A DNA stretch of 31,087 bases from an uncultured Selenomonas sp. (GCA_937915915.1 CALGGN010000158.1:1-31087); one strand, 5' to 3'. Shown: positions 7,653 to 15,083, numbered from the stretch's first letter. The notes: generated by a model from the letters alone, not told the origin. Made by a program: numbers and translations.

Positions 7653-9941
7653 ATGTCTAGCACCATATTAACGATAGAGCCTTATGCTCGATTGATAACT
7701 ATGCTTGGCGATCAATTGATAAAAAATGAAACAATTGCATTGATTGAATTGATAAAGAACTCTTATGATGCAGACGCTTCTTGGGTGAAGGTTAGTTTTA
7801 TAGGCTTTGGGGAAGACTTTTCATTGAAATCATCGTCAAAAATTGTGATTGAAGATGATGGTTGCGGTATGGACGAGGAAATCTTGAAAAATCATTGGCT
7901 CAATCCTGCTACGCCGGATAAACTCGAAAGAAAACGGATGGACCCTAGGACCTCAAAGGGACGTATCTTACAAGGAGAAAAAGGAATTGGGAGATTTGCC
8001 ATCTTCAAATTGGGCAAAAAGATAAGAATCATTTCACGACGGGAAATGCAGCAGGAAGGAAATATGTCCACGAAAGAAGAGCCTAACGAAAATATTCTAA
8101 CCTATGATTTTTCAAAATATGATGAAGATTTTCTGTGTGAAAGTGGCGAAAAAAAACAAATTTTCTTAAAAAATCTACAGGTAAGATTAGATGTTCAGAC
8201 ACCAAGGGAGATTGTTGAGAAAGATATCCGATTTGGTTCTGTAAAAAAAAGACGGCCTCCACATGGAACAATCATAGAAATCAGTGATCTAAAATCGGAA
8301 TGGTCAGATACTAAAATAAAAATAATTCAAAAGGAAATCGGGAAGTTGCAGCCAATCCTGAAAATTATTGCATCAGATAATAATCAAGACAATGAAATAA
8401 TGACCGATTTCAGTGTGTGGATTTACAAAAATGATGTTTTGCATCCAATTCATGAAAAATATAAGGAAAAGCTCATTGATTGTTTAGAAAATAAGGCTGT
8501 TCTCAAAATTAAAAACGGTTTTTTTTTCGCAGAAAAAAGAGAATTTCAATTCGTACTTAATGGGGAACAGAAAAAACTCAGTTTTAAGGATCAAGATATT
8601 TATGGGCTGAAACAATTTCAAACTCACCTTGAGGAATGGAATTCTTATCCGATTGCTTGTGGCGACTTTCAGTATGAGTTTTATATTTTTGATCTCAATA
8701 TTAGATCAAGCGATTCGTCTAGATATGCTTTGGATAATGACGAACGAAAAATTATCAAAGAACATAGAATATATCTTTATCGGGATGATATACGAGTTAT
8801 GCCATATGGAGATCCTGATGATGACTGGCTTGAATTGGATATGGCTCGAGGAACGATAAGTGCAAGTGGATTTCTAAGCAATGATCAGGTCGTGGGTTGC
8901 GTATATATAACGCAACAACAAAACCCTGAATTGAAGGATAAAACAAATCGTGAAGGGCTCATAGAAGTGGGAAGAGCATCCTCTGATTTCAAACACGTCT
9001 TACAACTTTTTCTAAAGTATGTACGAGTCAAATTATACAAAGAGTATTTAAAAAACAAGAAAAAACATACACAAGACAAATATATGGAACAGGGGCGGTT
9101 TTTAAATCTGCTAAGCCAAACAAGAGAAAAATTTTCGTCTAATACGGAAGTTAATATGCTTATAGAAAGATTGAAAAACAATTATCTACAAGAACAAGAG
9201 GTTTTCAAAGAAAGATTGGAAAGAACAGAAAACCTAGCTGCGGTTGGACTTTCAGTAGAAACAGCATCTCATGATGTTATCTTGTTGATACGGAAAGTCA
9301 TAGACCAGATAAATGGTCTTATGGAAGAATTGAAATTTGGCATGACTATTGATGGAAAAAGTTTATTTTCCAGATTGCGATCTATACGTGACTATGTCGT
9401 TATGATTGAGACACAGCTACAGGACATACGGATGTTGTTTCCTTCTGCAAAAAAACGGACGAAACAGATCCATGTCCAGGATATTGTTGAGAAAGTATAT
9501 CGCTTATACAAACATGCGCTTGATAAATATGACATAACATTTCATTTGGCGACCTTGGGGAAACCACTAATTGTGAGAGCTACTGACGCTGTTTTATTGC
9601 AGGTCTGTGTTAATTTGTTTGATAATGCGCTTTATTGGCTGAAAGCAGATCCCCATCCACATGAGAAGCGAATTGAAGTCCTAATTGATGGAAACTCGAA
9701 AAGTATGTTGTTTTCCGACAATGGGCCAGGTGTTCTCGAACAAGATCAACCATACATATTCGATGCTTTTTATTCAGGAAAGGGTGAGGATGGAAAAGGG
9801 TTAGGGCTATACATTGCAAGACAATTGTTAGAACGTTACGATTATCAGATAGCATTGAAGAGATTTTCCAGAGAGGAACAGTTGAAAGGGGCAAGTTTCA
9901 TCATAAATTTCGCCAGGGAGGATCTACGCGATGAAGAATGA
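7653..9941 (+). CDS. dual-GHKL protein: Hsp90/MutL-like ATPase fused to a histidine kinase core
   Basis: This 762-residue soluble protein shows no membrane segment. The N-terminal part carries a complete GHKL ATP site: IALIELIKNSYDADA (Glu32 and Mg-binding Asn36), EDDGCGMD (G1) and GEKGIGRFAIFKLG (G2), as in Hsp90, MutL and MORC ATPases. The middle (about 200-500) is unassigned and ends in a helical, Lys/Glu-rich stretch. The C-terminal quarter is a histidine-kinase core: a DHp-like helix with NLAAVGLSVETASHDV, where His540 is the likely phospho-acceptor, an N box NLFDNALYWL (about 654), G1 SDNGPGV (about 689) and G2 GKGLGLYIARQLL (about 715). Two GHKL modules in one chain with no transmembrane sensor suggest an intracellular sensor whose signal is a large-scale conformational change. 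The start follows a GGAAGGATG ribosome binding site. It overlaps the receiver-like gene by 11 bp, implying a partner pair. Confidence 0.85.
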   Translation: MSSTILTIEPYARLITMLGDQLIKNETIALIELIKNSYDADASWVKVSFIGFGEDFSLKSSSKIVIEDDGCGMDEEILKNHWLNPATPDKLERKRMDPRTSKGRILQGEKGIGRFAIFKLGKKIRIISRREMQQEGNMSTKEEPNENILTYDFSKYDEDFLCESGEKKQIFLKNLQVRLDVQTPREIVEKDIRFGSVKKRRPPHGTIIEISDLKSEWSDTKIKIIQKEIGKLQPILKIIASDNNQDNEIMTDFSVWIYKNDVLHPIHEKYKEKLIDCLENKAVLKIKNGFFFAEKREFQFVLNGEQKKLSFKDQDIYGLKQFQTHLEEWNSYPIACGDFQYEFYIFDLNIRSSDSSRYALDNDERKIIKEHRIYLYRDDIRVMPYGDPDDDWLELDMARGTISASGFLSNDQVVGCVYITQQQNPELKDKTNREGLIEVGRASSDFKHVLQLFLKYVRVKLYKEYLKNKKKHTQDKYMEQGRFLNLLSQTREKFSSNTEVNMLIERLKNNYLQEQEVFKERLERTENLAAVGLSVETASHDVILLIRKVIDQINGLMEELKFGMTIDGKSLFSRLRSIRDYVVMIETQLQDIRMLFPSAKKRTKQIHVQDIVEKVYRLYKHALDKYDITFHLATLGKPLIVRATDAVLLQVCVNLFDNALYWLKADPHPHEKRIEVLIDGNSKSMLFSDNGPGVLEQDQPYIFDAFYSGKGEDGKGLGLYIARQLLERYDYQIALKRFSREEQLKGASFIINFAREDLRDEE

Positions 9942-11232
9942 AAAAGTAGAAGAACTTTTAAAAGGTATTGTTGTTGTTATAGACGATGAGGTTCATGATG
10001 CTAATGCCAATATCCATACAATCATCGAAAATTTAAAGAAAAAGAACACCCCCGTCCTTTCTTACGATAGAATTCCAGAAGAAGATATCATTGAGTCACT
10101 TTACAATGCTTCCTTCATAATACTAGATTGGAAATTCGAATCATCAGATAGCTCATTTGCTAAAAATGCTCTGCCTATGGGGTTCGGTGCATCTTTACGG
10201 GAAGAAGCGCAAGAAGAAGTAATTGGTTTTATAAAAAGACTTCTTGGAACGGTGTTGGTTCCGATTTTTATTTTTACGAATGAAAACATTGAAGAAATTT
10301 ACAATACACTAAAAGAAAACGGTATTCGGCATGAAGAAACAGATCGGATTTTTATCGAAGATAAGAGGAATTTACTAAATCTTGATTCTTTGTATCATCA
10401 AATCGGCACATGGATGGAGAATCATCCATCAGCATACGTGTTAAAGGAATGGGATAAAACATTTATTCGTTCAAAAAATGAAATATTTCTAAAAATGTAT
10501 TCTCTTTCGCCATATTGGGTGGGTACTATATGGGACGTGATAAAAGAAGATGCTTCAGGAGAAAATTTAAATTGCCATAGAGAATTTGAGGAGTTTCTTA
10601 CAAGAAGTATTACAAACAGAATGGATGATATTGAGTTTGACACTGATTGTCTGCAAAAGAAAAATCAGACACAGGATACAGATCATGAAATCAGACAGAT
10701 TTTTGAAACGGAAAGATATATTGAATATGGGGATTCGCAAGATAATATTCCACCGCATACGGGGGATTTATTTCTGCAGGAAAAGAAATATTATCTCAAC
10801 ATTAGGGCAGAATGCAGTCTTGCGAGAAAGGATGACCCTGAGTTATATTGCCTAGAGGGTAAGCAATTCCCATCAAAGGAAATAACCTCCGATATTCCCG
10901 TATTACAGCCGGGAGAAAGGATGAACCTTGGTTCGAAGTGTTATGAGGGTATAGAGAAGATTAATGCAGCCATAAAGAAATGGGCAGGCAAAAGACAATT
11001 TCATCATGGTACGATTATAGAACAGGCACCAGAAGTGATTATTCCTTACATAGCAGGAGAAAAAATGATACGTTTTAAGCTGGATTTAAAAATCAAACAG
11101 TTTTCTGAGCTGAAAGAGCATCGAATTGGCAGGCTGCTTCCTCCTTATATCACTAGAGTGCAACAACGTTGTGCTAGCTATATTGTCCGAACGGGAGTTT
11201 TCCCTGTATCATCAGATTTGTTTCGAGGGTAG
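9931..11232 (+). CDS. receiver-like (response-regulator-type) protein with unrecognised C-terminal region
   Basis: This 433-residue protein starts with a receiver-like fold: VVVIDDEVHDAN gives the acidic pair Asp18-Asp19, FIILDWKF gives Asp66 at the phospho-acceptor position, and VPIFIFTNEN fits the switch-Thr strand. The resemblance is to divergent receiver domains described in bacterial conflict systems, not to ordinary OmpR or NarL regulators. No helix-turn-helix DNA-binding domain is visible. The remaining 300 residues have no domain I can name; they include DLFLQEKKYYLNIRAECSL and a C-terminal PPYITRVQQRCASYIVRTG segment. The start ATG sits inside the GHKL gene's end (11-bp overlap) behind GGGAGGAT, so it is co-translated with the kinase and is its likely phosphotransfer partner. 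The unidentified C-terminus is the natural place for an effector. That functional reading is inference. Confidence 0.75.
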   Translation: MKNEKVEELLKGIVVVIDDEVHDANANIHTIIENLKKKNTPVLSYDRIPEEDIIESLYNASFIILDWKFESSDSSFAKNALPMGFGASLREEAQEEVIGFIKRLLGTVLVPIFIFTNENIEEIYNTLKENGIRHEETDRIFIEDKRNLLNLDSLYHQIGTWMENHPSAYVLKEWDKTFIRSKNEIFLKMYSLSPYWVGTIWDVIKEDASGENLNCHREFEEFLTRSITNRMDDIEFDTDCLQKKNQTQDTDHEIRQIFETERYIEYGDSQDNIPPHTGDLFLQEKKYYLNIRAECSLARKDDPELYCLEGKQFPSKEITSDIPVLQPGERMNLGSKCYEGIEKINAAIKKWAGKRQFHHGTIIEQAPEVIIPYIAGEKMIRFKLDLKIKQFSELKEHRIGRLLPPYITRVQQRCASYIVRTGVFPVSSDLFRG

Positions 11233-11350
11233 AAGGGTGACCAGTTCGGAGTCTTATGAGTATGAGGTGGAGTTCAATCCAAAATTTGCACGAACAATAT
11301 GTGAATCGTTATCAGCGAGCGGAACAATAGGAACAAATGGGGGCGGTGGG

Positions 11351-12772
11351 ATGCTGAGGATTTCCGCGTGTGTGATTACGAAGGACGAGGAACGGAATCT
11401 GGGGCGCTGGCTGGAATCCATGCGTGGGCTGGCGGACGAGATGATCGTGGTGGACACGGGCTCCGCGGATGGCACGGTCGCGCTGGCAAGGAGCGCGGGA
11501 GCAAGCGTGTTCTCCTTTGCATGGCAGGATGATTTTGCCGCCGCAAAGAACTACGCGCTGGAGCAGGCGGGTGGCGACTGGATTCTCTTTCTGGATGCGG
11601 ACGAGTTCTTTGCCGATGATGCCAAACGGGAACTGCGGCAGTTTTTGGAGAGCATACATCCGCAGCGGGAGATTTATGGGCTGCTCAGTCCGCTCTACAA
11701 TATCGATGTGGACGAGGGGAACCGCATCCTCTCCCGCATGGAGCAGCTTCGGATTTTCCGTGGGGAAAGGGAGCTGCGCTATACGGGGCGGGTGCATGAG
11801 GATTTGGTGCATCCCGTCGGGCGGCGCAGCCTGCGGACGGAATTCGCGATCTATCATACGGGGTATTCCACGCATATTGTGAAGCAAAAGGCAGAGCGCA
11901 ATCTGGCGATCCTGCAAAATGAGATGAAGCAGGGGCGGAGCGAGACGGCGCTTGCGGCTTATTTGGCGGACTGCTGCGCCACCTTGGAACAGCATGAGCA
12001 GACCATCCGCTATGCGCGCATGGCGCTGGGGGCGACGGACGGCGTGCCGGGGCAGCATGTGAAGCTCTATCGGAGAATCTATGATGCCATGTTCCACCTG
12101 AAACGCCCGGACGGGGAACGGGAGCGGCTCTTGGACGAGGCGTTGGCGGAGTTTCCGGAGTACCCCGATTTCCTGTGCCAAAAAGGGTTTCAGGCATATT
12201 ACGCGGGGGAGTACGCGAAGGCAGAGGACTATCTCCTGCGTACCCTTGGGGCGATGGAACAGCCCGCCTATCAGCAGGATGCGCGGGAGGAATCCGCGAT
12301 GGAGTATGCCATGCCGCGTGTCTGCGTCCTGTTGGGCGAGCTGGCGGCGCGGAAGGGCGATGCGGAGACGGCGCTTGCCTACGCGGAGCAGGCGTTGGCG
12401 CTCCATTGCTATGAAGAGGACGCGGTGCTGCTGCTTTGCCGTACGCAGAGGGAGCCGCTGGCGCAGATCGCGGAGCTGGGAAAATATTTCTCTCCGGAGC
12501 GTGAAGCGGATCGGACGTTCCTGCGAAAAGCGCTGGACAAGCTGCCGCTGAACGAGACCTATCTCTATTTCGTGCGTCCGGAGCCGGGGAGCTACGCCTC
12601 CCTGATGGCGGCAGGGGAGTACGAGGCGGCGGCGCGGCGTGCGCTGGCAATCCTTCGTGCGGCAGAGAAGCAGGATGCGGAGCGATGCCTCCTTTGGAAG
12701 GAAAAATTTCAGGCAGCGCTTGCCCGGCTGGACGATGGGGCAAGGGAGGGAATTTTGCGAGAAGTTTTATGA
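11351..12772 (+). CDS. GT2 family glycosyltransferase with C-terminal TPR-like repeats
   Basis: This 473-residue protein has an N-terminal GT-A domain of family 2: ISACVITKDEERNLGRWLES, EMIVVDTGSADGT and LFLDADEFF, whose DAD is the metal/nucleotide-sugar DxD. After about residue 230 it becomes Ala/Glu-rich helical repeats of TPR type (for example PDFLCQKGFQAYYAGEYAKAEDYL). This architecture is common for glycosyltransferases encoded beside flagellin genes in Negativicutes and Clostridia. The frame is open upstream to 11126, but ATG 11351 starts at the conserved domain after a GGGGGCGGTGGG stretch. The preceding 11233-11350 looks like junction sequence left by the AT-rich insertion. Role in flagellin glycosylation is inferred from position; donor sugar unknown. 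The gene is GC-rich, like the GT41 gene. Confidence 0.85.
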   Translation: MLRISACVITKDEERNLGRWLESMRGLADEMIVVDTGSADGTVALARSAGASVFSFAWQDDFAAAKNYALEQAGGDWILFLDADEFFADDAKRELRQFLESIHPQREIYGLLSPLYNIDVDEGNRILSRMEQLRIFRGERELRYTGRVHEDLVHPVGRRSLRTEFAIYHTGYSTHIVKQKAERNLAILQNEMKQGRSETALAAYLADCCATLEQHEQTIRYARMALGATDGVPGQHVKLYRRIYDAMFHLKRPDGERERLLDEALAEFPEYPDFLCQKGFQAYYAGEYAKAEDYLLRTLGAMEQPAYQQDAREESAMEYAMPRVCVLLGELAARKGDAETALAYAEQALALHCYEEDAVLLLCRTQREPLAQIAELGKYFSPEREADRTFLRKALDKLPLNETYLYFVRPEPGSYASLMAAGEYEAAARRALAILRAAEKQDAERCLLWKEKFQAALARLDDGAREGILREVL

Positions 12773-12778
12773 GGAAAG

Positions 12779-12826
12779 TCGCACGCAAGTGCGATTCTTC
12801 TGGAGCCCGTCACGGGCGGCTTTTTG
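12779..12826 (+). terminator. hairpin pair and T-tract ending the GT2-TPR gene
   Basis: Just after the stop are a TCGCAC/GTGCGA hairpin (12779-12794) and then GCCCG-TCA-CGGGC (12805-12817), followed by GGCTTTTTG. The second hairpin with its T-run fits a rho-independent terminator. Confidence 0.65.
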
Positions 12827-12832
12827 TTTGAT

Positions 12833-12862
12833 TTGCCGACGCATTGACTTTCGTGATATACT
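12833..12862 (+). promoter_or_regulatory. promoter of small hydrophobic peptide gene 1
   Basis: TTGCCG (12833-12838), an 18-bp spacer and TATACT (12857-12862), with an extended TG three bases before the -10. It predicts an mRNA start near 12869 and a leader of about 50 nt ahead of the GTG at 12919. Confidence 0.6.
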
Positions 12863-12918
12863 GTTTCCGCTGCCGATACCTCATGCCGCTCCACGTGGCA
12901 AGGAGGGAGGTGATATGC

Positions 12919-13011
12919 GTGGACGTTCTTATTGCTTTTGTTGTAGGCGTTGTTGCTGGCGTGGTCGCCAACTTCACCTATGACTGGATGCGTTCCAGTG
13001 GCAGCGAATAA
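12919..13011 (+). CDS. 30-residue hydrophobic peptide, candidate type I toxin (Fst-like)
   Basis: The GTG-initiated peptide begins MDVLIAFVVGVVAGVVANF and ends TYDWMRSSGSE. It has one membrane-spanning segment with glycines and alanines and a short polar tail carrying a Trp, resembling the small single-pass peptides (MDVLLAFxVSxxAGVV type) found beside antisense RNAs in Firmicutes. The start is set by a near-perfect ribosome binding site, AAGGAGGGAGGTGAT at 12900-12914; an ATG at 12915 is out of frame. The gene has its own promoter, a symmetrical GC-rich terminator and a strong convergent minus-strand promoter at 13139-13167. Part of its start region is repeated inside the antisense transcript. 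Toxicity is inferred from architecture, not shown. It is too short for standard gene callers. Confidence 0.65.
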   Translation: MDVLIAFVVGVVAGVVANFTYDWMRSSGSE

Positions 13012-13047
13012 CCCTTGTCCTCTCATCGACCTCACTAATCGATGAAG

Positions 13048-13132
13048 GCGAAACGAAAGCCCCGGCGGGTCACTACTCCTGCCGGGGCTTTTCGTCGGTG
13101 ATATCGCGTGGATATCGTTCCTATCGCTTTGC
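13048..13132 (-). ncRNA. candidate antisense antitoxin RNA 1
   Basis: A strong minus-strand promoter (TTGAAT-17-TATAAT) predicts a start near 13132. Transcription would cross the copy of the toxin start-region repeat (13112-13097) and reach the symmetrical GGGGC hairpin (13091-13056), which on this strand is followed by TTTCGTTTC, giving an RNA of about 85 nt. The RNA would carry the complement of the toxin ribosome binding site and start codon (GGTGATAT-CGTGGA repeat), a layout like RNA II of the Fst system. The 3' end is uncertain because the T-tract is weak; the RNA may read on into the toxin gene. Confidence 0.5.
13056..13094 (+). terminator. symmetrical terminator shared by toxin mRNA 1 and antisense RNA 1
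   Basis: AAAGCCCCGGC (13056-13066) pairs with GCCGGGGCTTT (13081-13091), followed by TCG. The adjacent GGG and CCT extend the stem with a wobble pair. The hairpin is preceded by AAACG and followed by TTTTCG, so it can act in both directions. A second hairpin upstream, TCATCGA/TCGATGA (13023-13045), lies in the toxin 3' untranslated region. Confidence 0.6.
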
Positions 13133-13138
13133 ACCCTT

Positions 13139-13167
13139 ATTATAGCAGGATTTCATGATAGATTCAA
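13139..13167 (-). promoter_or_regulatory. antisense RNA promoter 1
   Basis: On the minus strand TTGAAT (13167-13162) and TATAAT (13144-13139) are separated by exactly 17 bp. It faces the toxin gene and away from the flagellin gene, and no ORF follows it, so it fits an untranslated RNA. Confidence 0.7.
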
Positions 13168-13208
13168 GAGTTTGAAATTTTTATGGAGGAAATTTTGGAA
13201 AAAGCGCT

Positions 13209-13235
13209 TAAGAAAACCTGCTTTTTCTTCGATAC
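13209..13235 (+). promoter_or_regulatory. sigma-28 (SigD/FliA)-like promoter of the flagellin gene
   Basis: TAAG (13209-13212), a 15-bp spacer and TTCGATAC (13228-13235) match the flagellar sigma-factor layout TAAA-N15-GCCGATAT at most positions. It predicts an mRNA with a leader of about 175-180 nt before the flagellin ATG. The same geometry occurs at 28961-28987. Confidence 0.6.
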
Positions 13236-13241
13236 ATAGAT

Positions 13242-13419
13242 TAGAACGTGGTGTCAGGGAATACGTGTGCCATGGAGGGCGGCTGAGGGAGCGCAGGAAG
13301 CGCCCCCGGAAGGCGGATGCGTGAAGATGCCATGATGCAGGGAGTTAGCAGGGGGCTTGGAAGATGCGCCAGTGGGGCGCTCTTTGGAGTCTCTATTACC
13401 AGGGAGAGGATGAGTCGAT
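13242..13419 (+). promoter_or_regulatory. structured GGA-rich flagellin mRNA leader (possible CsrA target)
   Basis: The leader has at least eight GGA triplets. One, AGGAA, sits exactly in the loop of a perfect GCGC/GCGC hairpin (13291-13303), and another overlaps the flagellin ribosome binding site (GGGAGAGGATGAG, about 13402-13414). A second perfect hairpin, GCGCC/GGCGC, lies at 13366-13380. GGA in a hairpin loop plus GGA in the ribosome binding site is the pattern used by CsrA to repress flagellin translation in Bacillus. CsrA binding here is inference. Confidence 0.4.
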
Positions 13420-14979
13420 ATGTCAATGGTGGTGAAGAACAATATTCCCGCAGTGTATGGGCTGGGAACATTGAACCGGAACTCTACCGCCTTGTCGAAG
13501 AGCCTGGAGAAGGTATCGACAGGCATGAAAATCAACAGTGCGGCGGACGACAACTCCGCATGGTCCATCTCGGAGCGCATGAGGGTGCGGATACGGGGGC
13601 TTGACCAGGCGGACCAGAATACCCAGAACGGGCGAAGTCTGCTCAAGGTCGCGGAGGGCGCGGTGCAGTCCACGGTGGATATCCTGAAGACGCTGAAGGA
13701 AAAGGCCATCAACGCGGCAAACGATACGAACACGGACGCAGATCGCCAGACTATCCAAAAGGAGCTGAACCAGTCCATCGACCAGATCGACGACAATGCC
13801 AATGTGACCTACAATGGAAAATATCTGGTGGATGGCTCCAAGACCACGGCGGGCAGCGCGACCTATACATCTATGACGAATCAGAGTCTTTCCGAGGATA
13901 CGGTGGCAGTCACGAGGCTCGTGGATTTGAAAAGTCGTGCCGGGGATTCTCTGCACATCTTGACCACAGACAAACTGAGCATCTCTTTCGTGCGGGGAGG
14001 AAAGACCTACGCCACGACGATGAATGTGACGTCGGATATGAAGCTCACGGATTTGGCAAAGTATGCGAATCTAGCGTTTGCTAAAGGACAGGGGGGCAGT
14101 GTCTATAGTACGGTGACGGGAGCGTATACGCAGTACGATAGCGATGTAAATACTGCGGAAGGTAACTATCAGTCTGCCCTGCAGAGCATGAATAATGTGA
14201 TAGCGGCTGCCAATGGCAATGCAGCTATTATTGCGACGGCCATGCAGCAGATTGCTCAAGCTGCTGATACATTAGCAGGCGATTTAGAAGCGGCCGCGAA
14301 TACCTTAAATACAAGCATTGAAAACGTTGCCGCCTTTAGCGGCATGGTAACATCTACGTCTATGATCGGCACAGGTGCCAACGGCTTGGATGTCTATACC
14401 GTTGACGGCACCAACGGTATTACGTTCAAGGCTATGGGGAGCGGCATTTCCAATCAGATTGCTGGCTTTGCCTTGAGCGTCACGGATTCGGAGGGACAGG
14501 TCAAGAAGACCGTCAATGCGGCATTGGATGCCTTTTCGGAGTCGCTTCGCGCGGTGAACCAATCCGAGGATGATGCCCTGACGCTCCATGTGGGAGCGGA
14601 TCCCGGCGTTGCCATCAAGCTAGGTCTCACGGATATGCGGTCGGAGGCATTGGGGCTGAAGGGAGCGGATGGCACGAAGCTGGACATCTCCACCCAGGAG
14701 CGGGCCAATGCCGCCATCAGCGTGCTGGACAACGCCATCCAAAAGGCGCTGAACCAGCAAGCGGACATCGGCAACATCGCCAGCCGTCTGGAATACACCT
14801 CTGCCAACCTGCGCGTCGCCAGCGACAACGTCCAGGCCTCCGAGTCCACCATCCGCGACGCGGACATGGCGAAGGAAATGACCGCCTACACCAAGAACAA
14901 CGTCCTCCTCTCCGCCTCCCAGTCCATGCTCTCCCAAGCAAACCAGAACAGCATGAATGTCATGACGCTCTTGCAGTAA
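13420..14979 (+). CDS. fliC: flagellin, major flagellar filament protein
   Basis: This 519-residue flagellin has a conserved N-terminal D0/D1 region (NNIPAVYGLGTLNRNSTAL, SLEKVSTGMKINSAADDNSA, SISERMRVRIRGLDQADQN) and a conserved C-terminal D1/D0 region (about 425-519: SRLEYTSANLRVASDNVQA, ESTIRDADMAKEMTAYTKN, ending NSMNVMTLLQ). The middle (about 150-420) is the surface-exposed variable region and is Ser/Thr-rich, so it offers many possible O-glycosylation sites. Codon use in part of it (DNA about 14070-14340) is more AT-rich than in the ends, suggesting a recombined cassette. There is no signal peptide, as expected for type III export. Expression probably starts from the sigma-28-like promoter at 13209. 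Glycosyltransferases upstream and FliB downstream point to heavy modification of the filament. Confidence 0.95.
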   Translation: MSMVVKNNIPAVYGLGTLNRNSTALSKSLEKVSTGMKINSAADDNSAWSISERMRVRIRGLDQADQNTQNGRSLLKVAEGAVQSTVDILKTLKEKAINAANDTNTDADRQTIQKELNQSIDQIDDNANVTYNGKYLVDGSKTTAGSATYTSMTNQSLSEDTVAVTRLVDLKSRAGDSLHILTTDKLSISFVRGGKTYATTMNVTSDMKLTDLAKYANLAFAKGQGGSVYSTVTGAYTQYDSDVNTAEGNYQSALQSMNNVIAAANGNAAIIATAMQQIAQAADTLAGDLEAAANTLNTSIENVAAFSGMVTSTSMIGTGANGLDVYTVDGTNGITFKAMGSGISNQIAGFALSVTDSEGQVKKTVNAALDAFSESLRAVNQSEDDALTLHVGADPGVAIKLGLTDMRSEALGLKGADGTKLDISTQERANAAISVLDNAIQKALNQQADIGNIASRLEYTSANLRVASDNVQASESTIRDADMAKEMTAYTKNNVLLSASQSMLSQANQNSMNVMTLLQ

Positions 14980-15016
14980 GGCTGCAATCTCGCAACAAGG
15001 CAAAACAAAGCACAAC

Positions 15017-15053
15017 AAAACCAAGCCGCCCATCACGGACGGCTTGGTTTTTT
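15017..15053 (+). terminator. rho-independent terminator after flagellin (bidirectional)
   Basis: AACCAAGCCG (15019-15028) pairs with CGGCTTGGTT (15040-15049), followed by a six-T run. The A-rich flank at 15014-15020 means it can also end the convergent minus-strand small-gene operon. Confidence 0.85.
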
Positions 15054-15083
15054 CTGCATATCGAACTATCTATTTATACTCTC

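Noticed and set aside
6288..11350. Attachment-site direct repeats or a recombinase bounding the AT-rich operon
   Set aside because: I compared the two edges by eye and found no convincing repeat and no integrase or transposase gene.
13183..13242. Short ORF starting MEEILEKALKK just before the flagellin gene
   Set aside because: It overlaps the sigma-28-like promoter, has no ribosome binding site and ends at once; most likely chance.
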